From contig CALSVI010000009.1 in NCBI GenBank assembly GCA_943840615.1, positions 186,001-250,000 on the forward strand: a stretch of 64,000 bases of DNA, given 5' to 3'. The translations under genes and the position numbers were made by a program. The notes beneath the pieces are model-generated. The model had not been told where the DNA came from. It saw only the letters and a list, made by a program, of their open reading frames with translations, and did not search any database. The DNA comes from an uncultured Luminiphilus sp. Lineage in GTDB: Bacteria > Pseudomonadota > Gammaproteobacteria > Pseudomonadales > Halieaceae. Below, piece by piece: positions 8,946 to 19,104 of the stretch. Each line of letters begins with the position of its first letter. Position 1 is the stretch's first letter.

Positions 8946-11165
8946 TCAGCGCCTTGCGCTGCGCACCACTTTGAGTACGCCCTCGACGCTCCGCAATCGC
9001 TTCATGACCCGCGCCAGATGAGTTCTGCTGCTCACCTGCAGCTCGAGATCGACAAAGGTAAACTGAACATCTTTGTTCTGTGTGGCAATGCGCTCAATAT
9101 TGAGGCCGATCGCGCTAAGCCGCGTTGCGAGCACGGCAATCATGCCGCGACGATTTTCGACCTGTACCCTCAGCCCCACCGGGTAGCTGCGCTCAACCAT
9201 TTCGTCCCAGTGCAGTGAGATGAGCCGGTCAGGTTGCTCACGCATTTCCAGTAAGTTGCGGCAGTTGTCACGATGCACCATTAACCCTTTTTCCTGACCG
9301 AGGTACCCCTGGATCGGGTCGCCAGGCAGGGGACAGCAACATTTCGCATACGTTACGCCGACGCCTTCGGTACCGCGGATGCCTAGGGTCGCGGCCTCGC
9401 CGCTGACCGCGGAATTATTACTGGCGCTGGTCAGATGCGCCACGGCGATGTTCGGCAGCGTATTGCCCAGGGCCACGTCCACCATCAGGGTTTCCACGTC
9501 GGCCTTTCCCAGCGCCCTGAGCGCTGCCGCTAGCGTCTTTTCATTGATGGCATTAAGCCGGGTATCGTGCGCCATCAGTGCTCGGTCGAGGAGGTTGCGT
9601 CCCAACGCCAGAGAGTCTTCGCGGCGTTGGTCTTTCAAAAAGTGTCGTATGTGAGTTCGCGCTCTGGCCGTCACCACCCAGTTCAACCACGAGGGGCTAG
9701 GCCGACCAGTCGGGGACGTGACGATCTCGACGGTTGCGCCACTCTCCAGCGGCTCTGACAGGGGCACCAGCTGGTTGGTGACTCGCGCTGCAACACAATG
9801 ATTACCGATGTCGCTGTGGACGGCATAGGCAAAGTCGATGGCGCAGGACCCTTTAGGTAGCTCGAGAATATCGCCCCGGGGCGTAAAAACGTACACCTCG
9901 TCAGGAAAGAGGTCGATCTTGACGTTTTCAATAAACTCTAATGAGTCCCCGGCGCGTTGTTGCATCTCCAGTAGCCCCTGAACCCACTCCCGTGCTCGGG
10001 TGTGCGACATGCTGGCGCCGGTTTCTTCGGTTTTATAAAGCCAGTGGGCGGCGATGCCGTTGTTCGCCATGTCTTCCATTTCATGGGTGCGAATCTGAAT
10101 TTCGACGGGAACACCGTGCATCCCTTTCAGTACGGTATGCAGCGATTGATAGCCGTTTGCCTTGGGTATGGCAATGTAATCCTTGAATTCTCCCGGTACC
10201 GGCTTATATAGACTGTGCACCATACCCAGCGCCCGATAGCAGTCATCGACCGAGTCGACGATGAGGCGAAATGCAAAAATATCCATGACCTCCGAGAAGG
10301 ATTTTCGCTTCGCTTTCATCTTGTTATAGATGCTGTAGAGATGTTTTTCCCGGCCGGCGACGGTAGCGCTCAACCCCTCCCGGCTGAGCGTCTGTCCGAG
10401 TTGGTCGCGAATCTGATCGACCAGCTGCTTGCGGTTTCCACTGGCGGAGCGCCGCGCAGCCTCCAATCGCCTGGCGCGCATGGGGTAGAGGGCCTTGAGT
10501 CCGAGATCCTCGAATTCCATCCGCACTTCATTCATGCCAAGGCGCATCGCGATAGGGGCGTAGATATCCAGCGTTTCACCGGCGATCCGTTTTATTTTTT
10601 CCCGATTCAGCACTCCGAGTGTTCGCATGTTGTGCAAGCGGTCTGCCAGCTTAACGAGTATGACCCGGATATCCTTCGCCATCGCCAGCGTCATTTTTTG
10701 GAAGTTCTCTGCCTGCCTGAGTTCGACTGAATCAAATTCGACGTGCGTCAGCTTGCTGACACCGTCGACAAGTTCGGCAACCTCGCCACCAAACTGAGCG
10801 CCAATATCTTCTTTGTTGACGCCGGTGTCTTCAATGACATCATGCAGAAGAGCAGCCATCAGGCTCTGCGCATCCATGTGCATACGCGCAAGAATACTCG
10901 CCACAGCGAGGGGGTGAGTGACGTAAGGCTCGCCGCTGCGGCGGGTTTGCCCGTAGTGGGCTTGTTCAGAGTAATAGTACGCCCGCCTGACCTGCTGCGC
11001 TTGATCCAGCGGCAGGTAGTCGGCAATCAGTTGTTCAAAGGCAGCGAGTGAGCTGTTAGCGAACTGCCCTTCGTGGGGCAATGAATGGGCAGTGGGGCGT
11101 GATCCCAGCCGTGAGCTAATGCCGGTGAAGGACCCGCTGAGCGCTTGGAGTGTTGTTGTCACCAC
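8946..11165 (-). CDS. spoT: Bifunctional (p)ppGpp synthetase/hydrolase SpoT
   Basis: Sets the level of the alarmone (p)ppGpp in response to carbon, fatty-acid and other stresses. It has 739 residues: an HD hydrolase domain with HDVIEDT at 108-114, a synthetase domain with FKDYIAIPKANGYQSLHTVL, a TGS domain (FTPRGDILELPKGSCAIDFA), a zinc-finger region (AKCCCPLPGDPIQGYLG) and a C-terminal ACT domain. The intact HD residues indicate SpoT rather than RelA. The N-terminus is about 35 residues longer than E. coli SpoT, and that extension may not be translated. It lies 18 bp after rpoZ, and its stop overlaps a possible ridA start by one base. Confidence 0.96.
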   Translation of the reverse strand: MVTTTLQALSGSFTGISSRLGSRPTAHSLPHEGQFANSSLAAFEQLIADYLPLDQAQQVRRAYYYSEQAHYGQTRRSGEPYVTHPLAVASILARMHMDAQSLMAALLHDVIEDTGVNKEDIGAQFGGEVAELVDGVSKLTHVEFDSVELRQAENFQKMTLAMAKDIRVILVKLADRLHNMRTLGVLNREKIKRIAGETLDIYAPIAMRLGMNEVRMEFEDLGLKALYPMRARRLEAARRSASGNRKQLVDQIRDQLGQTLSREGLSATVAGREKHLYSIYNKMKAKRKSFSEVMDIFAFRLIVDSVDDCYRALGMVHSLYKPVPGEFKDYIAIPKANGYQSLHTVLKGMHGVPVEIQIRTHEMEDMANNGIAAHWLYKTEETGASMSHTRAREWVQGLLEMQQRAGDSLEFIENVKIDLFPDEVYVFTPRGDILELPKGSCAIDFAYAVHSDIGNHCVAARVTNQLVPLSEPLESGATVEIVTSPTGRPSPSWLNWVVTARARTHIRHFLKDQRREDSLALGRNLLDRALMAHDTRLNAINEKTLAAALRALGKADVETLMVDVALGNTLPNIAVAHLTSASNNSAVSGEAATLGIRGTEGVGVTYAKCCCPLPGDPIQGYLGQEKGLMVHRDNCRNLLEMREQPDRLISLHWDEMVERSYPVGLRVQVENRRGMIAVLATRLSAIGLNIERIATQNKDVQFTFVDLELQVSSRTHLARVMKRLRSVEGVLKVVRSARR

Positions 11166-11183
11166 CGCCAGCGGTTTCCAGAA

Positions 11184-11441
11184 TTAGAGGATGGGTGTCT
11201 CGAAGCTGGCCGCCAGTTCCTCTTCCGCTTCGATTTCGCTTTCGCGCGCGAGCACTTCCGGCGTGATTAAGCCCTCTGCAATCTCTCGCAACGCAATGAC
11301 GGTGGCCTTGTCCGATTCGTCGTTAACCAGTGGGTCGCGGCCGCCAGTAGCCATTTGCCGTGCGCGTTTAGAAGCCAGCATGACCAGCTCAAAGCGGTTA
11401 TCAACGTTGTCCAGACAGTCTTCAACAGTAATTCTCGCCAT
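11184..11441 (-). CDS. rpoZ: RNA polymerase omega subunit
   Basis: Small 85-residue subunit that clamps beta-prime and forms part of the ppGpp-binding site 1 of RNA polymerase. It starts [20 protein letters not shown], the highly conserved omega N-terminus, followed by ASKRARQM and [22 protein letters not shown] lies upstream of the ATG. It is followed 18 bp later by spoT, so ppGpp synthesis and one of its target sites are coexpressed, as in E. coli. A promoter-like -10 element lies in the gap after gmk. Confidence 0.97.
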   Translation of the reverse strand: MARITVEDCLDNVDNRFELVMLASKRARQMATGGRDPLVNDESDKATVIALREIAEGLITPEVLARESEIEAEEELAASFETPIL

Positions 11442-11488
11442 GACAGCGTGGTCTCCTCATTGCTTACCGCATCGTTTCGCGGCCGCGC

Positions 11489-11494
11489 AGTATA
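11489..11494 (-). promoter_or_regulatory. Candidate -10 box for rpoZ-spoT
   Basis: On the minus strand the hexamer TATACT lies about 48-53 bp before the rpoZ ATG in the 124-bp gap after gmk. The matching -35 position shows only a weak hexamer, so this is a candidate sigma-70 promoter resting on the -10 element alone. Confidence 0.45.
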
Positions 11495-11565
11495 GCGTAG
11501 GAAAGGGTTTTGCACTGCCCTTACAGTGTAAATTTGACGTGAACTGTACGCCCCATGCGGGGCGT

Positions 11566-12195
11566 TCAAGCGAGCAGATCTTCTATGAGGTCTTGCAGCG
11601 TCGACTGCTGTTGCCCTGTGCGTAGCCGCAGAGTCCGAACCAGCGCTTGTAATTCCCCTAGCGCCGTGCCGAAATCGTCATTGATAATCAGGTAGTTGGC
11701 TTCTTCCCAATGCGACATCTCCTCTCGAGCGGCATTCATCCTGATGTCGATGGTGTCATCTGCGTCCTGCCCCCTCGCCTGCAGCCGAGCTTTGAGGGCA
11801 TCGATGGAAGGCGGCAAAATAAATAACCAGGCGCTATCGGGCAGCAGCGATTGCACCTGTTGCGCTCCTTGCCAATCAATTTCCAAAATCACATCCGCAC
11901 CTTCAGCGAGGCGCGATTCCAGCTGGGCCAGGCTGGTGCCATAAAAGTGGCCGAATACCTGCGCCGACTCAAAAAAGGCCCCGGCTTCCCGCATTTCGTT
12001 AAACGTCTCAGTCGAGACAAAAAAATAATTGATGCCCTCGGCTTCGCCGGGCCGTTTCGGTCGGGTGGTGTGAGACACCGACACCTCAACCCGGCTGTCC
12101 TGCTCGACCAGTGCTTTGATGAGAGATGTTTTTCCCGCGCCACTTGGCGCAGAAATAATCAGCAGTTGTCCTCTTGTTGAATTCACGCTCGGCAC
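11566..12195 (-). CDS. gmk: Guanylate kinase
   Basis: Phosphorylates GMP to GDP with ATP. It has 209 residues. The P-loop SAPSGAGKTSL is near residues 15-25, and the GMP-binding region SVSHTTRPKRPGEAEGINYF follows at about 39-58; FVSTETFNEM, DVILEIDWQGAQQV and IFILPPS-like LFILPPSIDAL complete the family signature. The ATG at 12195 directly abuts the yicC stop, so the two are cotranscribed. A GC-rich hairpin (about 11550-11567) lies right after the stop but lacks a T-run. Confidence 0.97.
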   Translation of the reverse strand: MPSVNSTRGQLLIISAPSGAGKTSLIKALVEQDSRVEVSVSHTTRPKRPGEAEGINYFFVSTETFNEMREAGAFFESAQVFGHFYGTSLAQLESRLAEGADVILEIDWQGAQQVQSLLPDSAWLFILPPSIDALKARLQARGQDADDTIDIRMNAAREEMSHWEEANYLIINDDFGTALGELQALVRTLRLRTGQQQSTLQDLIEDLLA

Positions 12196-13065
12196 CTACT
12201 CAATATTTTGGATCTGTTCGCGCATTTGTTCGATCAATACCTTGAAGTCCACCGAGGTATTGGTTGTGCTCAGTGCCGTGGATTTTGAGCCAAGCGTATT
12301 GGCCTCGCGATTCAGTTCTTGCATCAGAAAATCCAACCGCCTGCCGCAGGGCGCTTTGCCGGCAAGGGCATTTTCAATCGCATCGAGATGGGCGTCCAGG
12401 CGATCCATCTCCTCCTCGACATCGGCACGCTGCAATATATAAACGATTTCCTCCTCCAGTCGAACCGGGTCGGCTTCGATATCGAGCTCCTGCAATCGTG
12501 CCAGCAGCCTTTGTCGATAAGCGCTTTGCAGTGCTGGAAGTTGCTCACGCAGTACCTTGAGGTGCTTGTGCATGCCGTCTTGGCGCTGCCGAATCATGGC
12601 CGCCAGTTTTTCCCCTTCTTGCAGGCGCTGTTGGTGAAGGTCTTCAAAACACGCCTCGGCGGCATCGAGGGTCGCAGCGTGGAGCGTCTCATGGTCTGTT
12701 TCCTCCTCGATCAGCACTCCCGGGGACAGCAATAACGCCAAAGAATCCGGCGTTGGCGCGTTGGGGAAGGCTTTTTCCACCTCTGACAGCGACGACTCCA
12801 GTGCACGGAGACGCTCGTGATTTAGGGCGGCGGGGGCACTCGAACCGCTGTGAGACAGCCGAATCGCCATTTCAAGCTTGCCGCGCGAAAAGTGTTTGCC
12901 CGCTTGTTCGCGCAGCGCGTTCTCGATGCTTCTCAAGGCATCGGGCATGCGACACTGAAGATCCAGATAGCGGTTATTGACGGAGCGACACTCCACCGTG
13001 ACCGTCAGGGCCCCCGTTGTTACACTGCCGCGGGCAAAGCCCGTCATGCTCTGAGTCACCGTCAT
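12196..13065 (-). CDS. yicC: YicC family endoribonuclease
   Basis: YicC-type protein of 289 residues; E. coli YicC is an endoribonuclease implicated in RNA turnover. The start ATG at 13065 (MTVTQSMTGFARG) was chosen because it places the conserved SMTGFARG at the N-terminus as in the family and follows CGCGGGG; the frame is open 20 codons further upstream. C-terminal landmarks are QRADVEEEMDRLDAHLDA, CGRRLDFLMQELNREANTLGSK and the ending VLIEQMREQIQNIE, all characteristic. It is divergent from rph and immediately upstream of gmk. Confidence 0.93.
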   Translation of the reverse strand: MTVTQSMTGFARGSVTTGALTVTVECRSVNNRYLDLQCRMPDALRSIENALREQAGKHFSRGKLEMAIRLSHSGSSAPAALNHERLRALESSLSEVEKAFPNAPTPDSLALLLSPGVLIEEETDHETLHAATLDAAEACFEDLHQQRLQEGEKLAAMIRQRQDGMHKHLKVLREQLPALQSAYRQRLLARLQELDIEADPVRLEEEIVYILQRADVEEEMDRLDAHLDAIENALAGKAPCGRRLDFLMQELNREANTLGSKSTALSTTNTSVDFKVLIEQMREQIQNIE

Positions 13066-13140
13066 TACCCCGCGAAAAACGACGTTAATTGTAACAGCAG
13101 TGACCCGGGCTGACTGTCCTTCCACAGCAGGAGATCCTTA

Positions 13141-13875
13141 ATGGAGACAACACCCGAACGGCCTAGCGGTCGCGCCCCCGAGGCAATGCGACCCATCCAC
13201 TTTGAACGAGGTTATACCTGCCATGCCGAGGGTTCGGTGCTGGTTTCGTTCGGACAAACAAAGGTCATTTGTACGGCCAGCATCAATGCTGGAGTGCCTG
13301 GATTCTTACGCGGTAAAGGGGAGGGTTGGTTGACGGCCGAATACGGGATGTTGCCGCGCTCGACGGGGTCGCGCATGGATCGTGAGGCGGCGCGTGGCAA
13401 GCAGAGTGGCAGGACTGTTGAAATCCAGCGGTTGATCGGCCGATCGTTGCGCGCGGCGCTGGACCTGAAGCTACTAGGGGAGCGCACGCTGATCGTAGAT
13501 TGCGACGTGATTCAGGCAGACGGTGGAACCCGCACAGCGGCCATTTCAGGTGCCTGCGTGGCGGTGGTCGATGCACTCAATGGTTTGCAGCGGTCTGGTG
13601 ACCTGGAGTCAGACCCACTTCGGCATCTGATTTCTGCGGTGTCGGTTGGGGTGTGGAAGGGGCTGCCCGTAGTGGATCTCGATTATGCCGAGGACTCCAG
13701 AGCCGATAGCGACATGAATGTCGTGATGACCGAGCACGGTGGGTTGATCGAGGTGCAGGGCACTGCGGAAGGCGCCACCTTTACTCAGGAAGAGCTGACA
13801 GGGTTGCTCACACTGGCCTCGTCCGCCAGCGCGGCGATTACGACAGCGCAGCGGGCGGCATTGAGCGTTGGTTAA
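13141..13875 (+). CDS. rph: Ribonuclease PH
   Basis: Phosphorolytic 3'-5' exoribonuclease that trims tRNA precursors. It has 244 residues with all core segments: [37 protein letters not shown] (residues about 60-76), [39 protein letters not shown] and [19 protein letters not shown], with the phosphate-binding GGTRT. AGGAGATCC precedes the ATG. The gene is divergent from yicC and convergent with the Crc-like gene, overlapping it by four bases. Confidence 0.97.
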   Translation: METTPERPSGRAPEAMRPIHFERGYTCHAEGSVLVSFGQTKVICTASINAGVPGFLRGKGEGWLTAEYGMLPRSTGSRMDREAARGKQSGRTVEIQRLIGRSLRAALDLKLLGERTLIVDCDVIQADGGTRTAAISGACVAVVDALNGLQRSGDLESDPLRHLISAVSVGVWKGLPVVDLDYAEDSRADSDMNVVMTEHGGLIEVQGTAEGATFTQEELTGLLTLASSASAAITTAQRAALSVG

Positions 13876-14633
13876 ACGTTCAAGTCGTAGTCCATGACGA
13901 CAGGGGCGTGATGAGAAAAGGCCTGCTCGTCGTAGACGTGACCGCGCTCAACAGAGTTCACCAGCAGCTCTGAAATAATCTGGGTGTCGGTGCGCACGCC
14001 ACCGGCGTCGTCACCGTTTGGCCACCAGGTGTAGGTGCCTGGCTCGCTATCAGCCAACGCGTAGGCGTCGGCATAGCCACTGTCGTAAAGGTCCAGCATC
14101 CAGCCGCGCTCGGAGGCGGATAGTCCTGGGAGCGCGCCGCTGTTACCGGCTTCTTCGGCATCAGCATGATGTGCCATCAGCTCCCAGCCGCCGCAGAGGA
14201 TGTAACCCCGACGTTTGTGACGCACTTTTTCAAGGTGGCTGCTCAGTCTTGAGAGAAAATTCAGCTTGTTTTCCATGGCCTTCGGCCCCTCTGCGCCTGA
14301 AGGCACCAGTACCGACCCGACACTGATCTCTTCGAAATCGGCTTGGATGTAAAGACCCTGAGCGTCGAACTCGTCAAACCCCAACCCCCAAATAATGGCT
14401 TTGGGAAGACGTTTACAGTAGATCGCGACACCGTTCGTAAGCGGGTTGTCGTAATGATCCAGAAAGTACGGGTGGTAATGATCGGGAAAGAAGCTTTGCC
14501 CCTTAAGGCCGTGCTCTGCGCACCGGGTATCCTGCAAGCAAATGATGTCTGCGTCTTGTGCGAACAGCCACGTCAGGCACCCTGTTTCGGCTGCCCGCTC
14601 TAACCCCTCAACGACGAGGCTGATGACCCTCAT
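13872..14633 (-). CDS. crc: Crc-like protein (catalytically degenerate ExoIII/EEP fold)
   Basis: A 253-residue endonuclease/exonuclease/phosphatase-fold protein most like Pseudomonas Crc, which acts with Hfq to block translation of catabolic mRNAs. Shared with Crc are [11 protein letters not shown] (28-38), [14 protein letters not shown] (77-90), [20 protein letters not shown] (94-113) and [11 protein letters not shown] (240-250). Exonuclease III catalytic positions are altered: Asn of the NVN motif is Val7, the metal-binding Glu is Asp35, GDFN became Gly-Gly-Trp-Glu (148-151), RIDY became RTDT (214-217), and SDHAP became SHHAP. It sits between rph and pyrE, the same place as pseudomonad crc. 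Automatic annotation may call it exodeoxyribonuclease III; a regulatory role is inferred. Confidence 0.82.
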   Translation of the reverse strand: MRVISLVVEGLERAAETGCLTWLFAQDADIICLQDTRCAEHGLKGQSFFPDHYHPYFLDHYDNPLTNGVAIYCKRLPKAIIWGLGFDEFDAQGLYIQADFEEISVGSVLVPSGAEGPKAMENKLNFLSRLSSHLEKVRHKRRGYILCGGWELMAHHADAEEAGNSGALPGLSASERGWMLDLYDSGYADAYALADSEPGTYTWWPNGDDAGGVRTDTQIISELLVNSVERGHVYDEQAFSHHAPVVMDYDLNV

Positions 14634-14754
14634 TGCTAGTCCTAATTGCTCAGTTCCCCTATGATACGTTTAAACGGTGCGGCCAGACTCTGCTCTGACC
14701 TGAATTCAGAACTTTTGGTCGCAGGGATGTCGTAAAAACGCCAGGGAGTCAGGT

Positions 14755-15411
14755 GTGAAGACCACCGGGAAGGGTTACCGTCAGGAGTTCATCGAGTTGG
14801 CATTGGAATGCAATGTGCTGCAATTCGGCGAATTTGAGCTCAAGTCAGGGCGCATCAGCCCCTACTTTTTTAACGCGGGTAAATTCTCCACTGGCGCGGC
14901 CCTCGCGCGGTTGGGTCGTTGTTATGCCGCTGCGCTGCGAGAGTCGGGCTTACCCACAGAGATGCTTTTCGGCCCTGCTTACAAGGGCATTCCTCTGGTG
15001 GCCACTACGGCCATGGCACTTTCAGATGAACACGGCATTGATCTGCCCTTTGCCTTCAATCGCAAAGAAGCCAAAACCCACGGCGAGGGCGGCAGTATTG
15101 TGGGTGCGCCGCTCGCCGGTGATGTAGTGGTAGTCGATGACGTGATGACCGCGGGTACGGCCATTCGTGAATCCATGGCTATTCTGAATGAAGCAGGGGC
15201 TCGAGGGAGTGGCGTCCTGATTGGTCTCGACCGGTGTGAGCGAGGTGATGGCGAGCGCTCCGCAGTGCAGCAGGTTGAGCGAGACTGGGGGCTTCAGGTG
15301 GTGAGCGTGGTGTCACTCCATGACATTATCGCCTGGGTCGAGAGCAACCCCGAGATGGCGCCCTACCAAGAGGCGCTGGAAGGATACCGGGAGCAATATG
15401 GCGTGGCATAG
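14755..15411 (+). CDS. pyrE: Orotate phosphoribosyltransferase
   Basis: Joins orotate to PRPP to make OMP in pyrimidine synthesis. It has 218 residues. The start is GTG at 14755 behind CAGGGAGTCAG. The N-terminus [20 protein letters not shown] and the PRPP loop [17 protein letters not shown] (about 123-139) are diagnostic, as are GPAYKGIPL and [13 protein letters not shown]. It is divergent from the Crc-like gene and overlaps the start of the next secreted-protein gene by 14 bp. Confidence 0.97.
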   Translation: MKTTGKGYRQEFIELALECNVLQFGEFELKSGRISPYFFNAGKFSTGAALARLGRCYAAALRESGLPTEMLFGPAYKGIPLVATTAMALSDEHGIDLPFAFNRKEAKTHGEGGSIVGAPLAGDVVVVDDVMTAGTAIRESMAILNEAGARGSGVLIGLDRCERGDGERSAVQQVERDWGLQVVSVVSLHDIIAWVESNPEMAPYQEALEGYREQYGVA

Positions 15412-16060
15412 GTCATGCGGCGCCGCGGCGCTGCTGACGGCTTTGTTGTGGGTGTCTAATACGGTACCAGCCGAGCTTTATCGCTACCAAAATGAAGCGG
15501 GTGTTACCGTCGTCGACTGGGCAATGCCGGCGGCTTATGTGAGCAATGGATACGAAATATTGAATGAGTCCGGCCAGGTGGTGAGCGTGGTGCCACCCGC
15601 CAAGACTGCAACTGAACGTGAGCAAGACGCGGCAGCGGCGAGAGCTCGTGCGGCTGACACTGCGGCTGAGGCGGCACAGTTGGCACGAGATACCTTTCTC
15701 CTGCGTCGCTACAGCACTGTTCAGGACATCGAAGCCGCGCGTGACCGCTCGCTGCGTGAGTTGGACATCCGTATCGCCATTCTCAGCAGCCAGCGGGAGA
15801 CGCTGTCCCAGCAGCTTGCGCGTCACGAGGACGCGCTCGCGGCGCGTGCACAGCTGGATGAAGAAGCGACTCAATACGGACAAGATACGGTGGCGGCCCT
15901 GAAGGCTGAAATTCAGAGCCTCGATGACGCCACAAAGGGCAGACAACAGCAGGCTGCTGCATTGGCAGAGGCTTACGGTCGCGACATTGCCCGCTTTGGT
16001 CAGCTTGAAGAAATCGTCTTACTGCGGCGCCAGATGAGTGCCGCACCCGCCACGCCTTAG
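15398..16060 (+). CDS. Predicted secreted coiled-coil protein with DUF4124-like N-terminus
   Basis: 220-residue protein of unknown function. The ATG at 15398 lies inside the end of pyrE (14-bp overlap), follows CGGGAG, and gives an N-terminal signal peptide (hydrophobic [16 protein letters not shown], residues 9-24). The next segment [20 protein letters not shown] (25-44) resembles DUF4124-type domains of periplasmic proteins. Residues about 70-215 are Ala/Glu/Arg/Gln-rich with long heptad-like stretches, so an extended coiled coil is likely. The stop overlaps the slmA stop by four bases (convergent). The overlap suggests translational coupling with pyrE, but I see no functional link. Confidence 0.75.
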   Translation: MAWHRSCGAAALLTALLWVSNTVPAELYRYQNEAGVTVVDWAMPAAYVSNGYEILNESGQVVSVVPPAKTATEREQDAAAARARAADTAAEAAQLARDTFLLRRYSTVQDIEAARDRSLRELDIRIAILSSQRETLSQQLARHEDALAARAQLDEEATQYGQDTVAALKAEIQSLDDATKGRQQQAAALAEAYGRDIARFGQLEEIVLLRRQMSAAPATP

Positions 16061-16677
16061 GGTGAGGCGGTCAAGACACGCTGCATCAGCCCCTCCGCTA
16101 ACACGCTCCATTGATCGGCCCAGCCCTCTGTGGGGTGTCGCCTGAAATCACTGCGGCAAAATTGGGTCACTCGGCCTTCTGCTGATGCCATGATCAGATT
16201 GGCGGTGGTGGCTATCGGCAACCGTGTCCGCAGTCCTTCCCGCAATTCTGCTTCCCGTAAGTACTGCTTTAGCTGAGTTTCGAGCCGTTCGTACAATTGT
16301 GCGACCTGCTGGTGGAGTCGATGGGACTCCCCGGTGAGGGCTCTGCCAGTCAGTAAACGCGTGATGCCGGGATTGCGTTCACAGAACTCAAGATACAGTC
16401 GCAATAGCCCCTGACACTGACTTAAGGCGCCCACCTGCTCGCTGGAGAGGCGCCCGATGCGTGTAAATAGCGCCTCCTCTGCGAAGCTCAGCAGCGCTTC
16501 AAACATTTTGCTCTTGGAGGGGAAGTGCCGATACAGCGCGGCCTCGGACACACCGACCGAAGCGGCCAACCTGGCGGTCGTGATGCGGGTGTTCGGCGCT
16601 TCCTCAAGCATTCTCGCCAGCACCTCAAGAATCTGCTGTTTGCGGTGCTGGGTTGTCGTGGCGGCTCTGTCGGGCAT
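16057..16677 (-). CDS. slmA: Nucleoid occlusion factor SlmA (TetR family)
   Basis: DNA-binding FtsZ antagonist that prevents septum formation over the nucleoid. It has 206 residues. The N-terminal helix-turn-helix RITTARLAASVGVSEAALYR at about 31-50 is followed by HFPSKSKMFEALLSFAEEALFTRI, a stretch typical of SlmA rather than generic TetR repressors. NPGITRLLTGRAL near residue 100 is also a SlmA feature. Its position between pyrE and the coaBC region matches the E. coli pyrE–slmA–dut–coaBC order. No nearby catabolic operon suggests a conventional TetR role. Confidence 0.92.
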   Translation of the reverse strand: MPDRAATTTQHRKQQILEVLARMLEEAPNTRITTARLAASVGVSEAALYRHFPSKSKMFEALLSFAEEALFTRIGRLSSEQVGALSQCQGLLRLYLEFCERNPGITRLLTGRALTGESHRLHQQVAQLYERLETQLKQYLREAELREGLRTRLPIATTANLIMASAEGRVTQFCRSDFRRHPTEGWADQWSVLAEGLMQRVLTASP

Positions 16678-16742
16678 GGGCTTCCTATTTTCCCGAATAT
16701 CCGCTGATGCTAATCAGACACGCAGCGCGGCGCAAACTGCGC

Positions 16743-17648
<906 letters not shown>

Positions 17649-17752
17649 TCAGACGAAAGCATGAGCCGGCAGACGCGCAAAGGCAATGTGAAGATGCCGC
17701 ACAGCGCACTGCAGGTATAAGGCTGAAGTTCACACTGAGATATGGATCGGGA

Positions 17753-18955
17753 TCAGTGCGGTAGCTGCGATGCCAATGCACTGATAATTTGTTCTGCGAT
17801 AACGCGCTTGCTGGCCAGCGGCAGACTGCGCTCTCCCGCTTCGGTGATGAGGTGCACGGCATTCTGCTCCGATCCGAACGTGGTTTGCGGGTCAGCTACG
17901 TCATTGGCAATGATCATATCGAGACCTTTGCGCACTCTTTTTTCACGGGCGTGGACGAGCACCGACGTCGTCTCAGCTGCGAACCCGGCGACGAGGGCAG
18001 GACGGTTGGGCAGTTGTGTCACCTGGGCAATGATGTCGGGGTTCTCCACCAGTGTGAGGGTGAGCGGCCCCCCGCTTTGTTTCTTAAGCTTGGTCGACGC
18101 AGGAGATTCAGGCCGGTAATCCGCCACGGCAGCTGCGCCGATGAATAGGTCTGCACCCTCAGCGAGGCGCAGCGCCGCTGCACACATTTCCGCAGCCGAG
18201 GTCACTGGGTGCAGCGAGACACGGTCGGGCGGCTCTAGCTGCACAGGTCCCGAAATTAGCGCGACTTGCGCCCCGGCTGCGGCACACGCGCCGGCCAGTG
18301 CATACCCCATTTTCCCTGAGCTGTGGTTGCTCAGATATCTCACGGGATCAATCGCTTCCAGTGTCGGACCGGCCGTAATGATGACGCGCTTACCTTCGAG
18401 TTGGCGGTTTTCAAAACGCTGGTTCAGGGCCACCACGATCGCGTCAGGCTCCAGAAGCCGTCCGGGGCCAACGTCGCCGCAGGCCTGTTCCCCGGCGTCG
18501 GGGCCAATGATCTGGATATTTCGCGAGGCGAGCAATTGCACATTTTCCTGTGTGGCGGCATGGGTCCACATTTGTTGGTTCATGGCAGGCGCGACCGCAA
18601 CGGGAGCGGGGGTCGCCAGGGCAACCGTCGTCAGCAGATCGTCGGCTCTACCCTGAGCTAGCCGCGCTAATACATCCGCCGTTGCAGGCGCAATGATCAT
18701 GAGGTCAGCCCAACGCGCCAGCTCAATGTGGCCCATGCCTGCTTCTGCCGCCTCATCGAGGAGTTCCGTGTGCGTTGGCTCACCAGAAAGCGCCTGCAGG
18801 GTGAGAGGAGTAATGAACTCGGTAGCGCCTCTAGAGAGCACTACGCGCACCACTGCGCCCTGCTTTTTGAGCAGCCGCACCAACTCCGCGCCCTTGTAGG
18901 CCGCGATGCCGCCAGAGATCGCCACCAGAATGTGGCGCTGGTTTAACTGGCTCAT
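17753..18955 (-). CDS. coaBC: Phosphopantothenoylcysteine decarboxylase/synthetase CoaBC
   Basis: Bifunctional coenzyme A enzyme: the C-terminal half joins cysteine to phosphopantothenate and the N-terminal flavoprotein half decarboxylates the product. It has 400 residues. CoaC landmarks are VAISGGIAAYKGAELVRLL, GMGHIELARWADLMIIAPAT and the PAMN motif within VAVAPAMNQQMW; the active-site cysteine lies in EQACGDVGPGRL. CoaB begins near 190 with RVIITAGPTLEAIDPVRYLS and NHSSGKMGYALA. It is divergent from rpmB. coaD, another CoA gene, lies 1.6 kb away. Confidence 0.97.
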   Translation of the reverse strand: MSQLNQRHILVAISGGIAAYKGAELVRLLKKQGAVVRVVLSRGATEFITPLTLQALSGEPTHTELLDEAAEAGMGHIELARWADLMIIAPATADVLARLAQGRADDLLTTVALATPAPVAVAPAMNQQMWTHAATQENVQLLASRNIQIIGPDAGEQACGDVGPGRLLEPDAIVVALNQRFENRQLEGKRVIITAGPTLEAIDPVRYLSNHSSGKMGYALAGACAAAGAQVALISGPVQLEPPDRVSLHPVTSAAEMCAAALRLAEGADLFIGAAAVADYRPESPASTKLKKQSGGPLTLTLVENPDIIAQVTQLPNRPALVAGFAAETTSVLVHAREKRVRKGLDMIIANDVADPQTTFGSEQNAVHLITEAGERSLPLASKRVIAEQIISALASQLPH

Positions 18956-19042
18956 AGGTCCTCATACCCGAAAGCGATTCGACCGCACCCTAGCATTTGC
19001 AGGGGTTTTTGCACACTTGGCACTATCGAGGCCTGGGCTCGC

Positions 19043-19071
19043 TTGCGCGGCCAGTGCCCCTCTGGTATAAA
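19043..19071 (+). promoter_or_regulatory. Sigma-70 promoter for rpmB-rpmG
   Basis: TTGCGC (19043-19048) and TATAAA (19066-19071) are separated by 17 bp, and TGG precedes the -10 hexamer. The -10 element ends 33 bp before the rpmB ATG. It is the only good promoter seen in the coaBC/rpmB divergent gap. Confidence 0.7.
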
Positions 19072-19104
19072 ACGCGCCCTTTGTAGCTGTCGATGGGGAT
19101 TCCC

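Noticed and set aside
11550-11567. ACGCCCC/GGGGCGT hairpin right after gmk as an intrinsic terminator
   Set aside because: The stem is perfect, but no T-run follows on the minus strand; it may only be a Rho or RNA-stability element.
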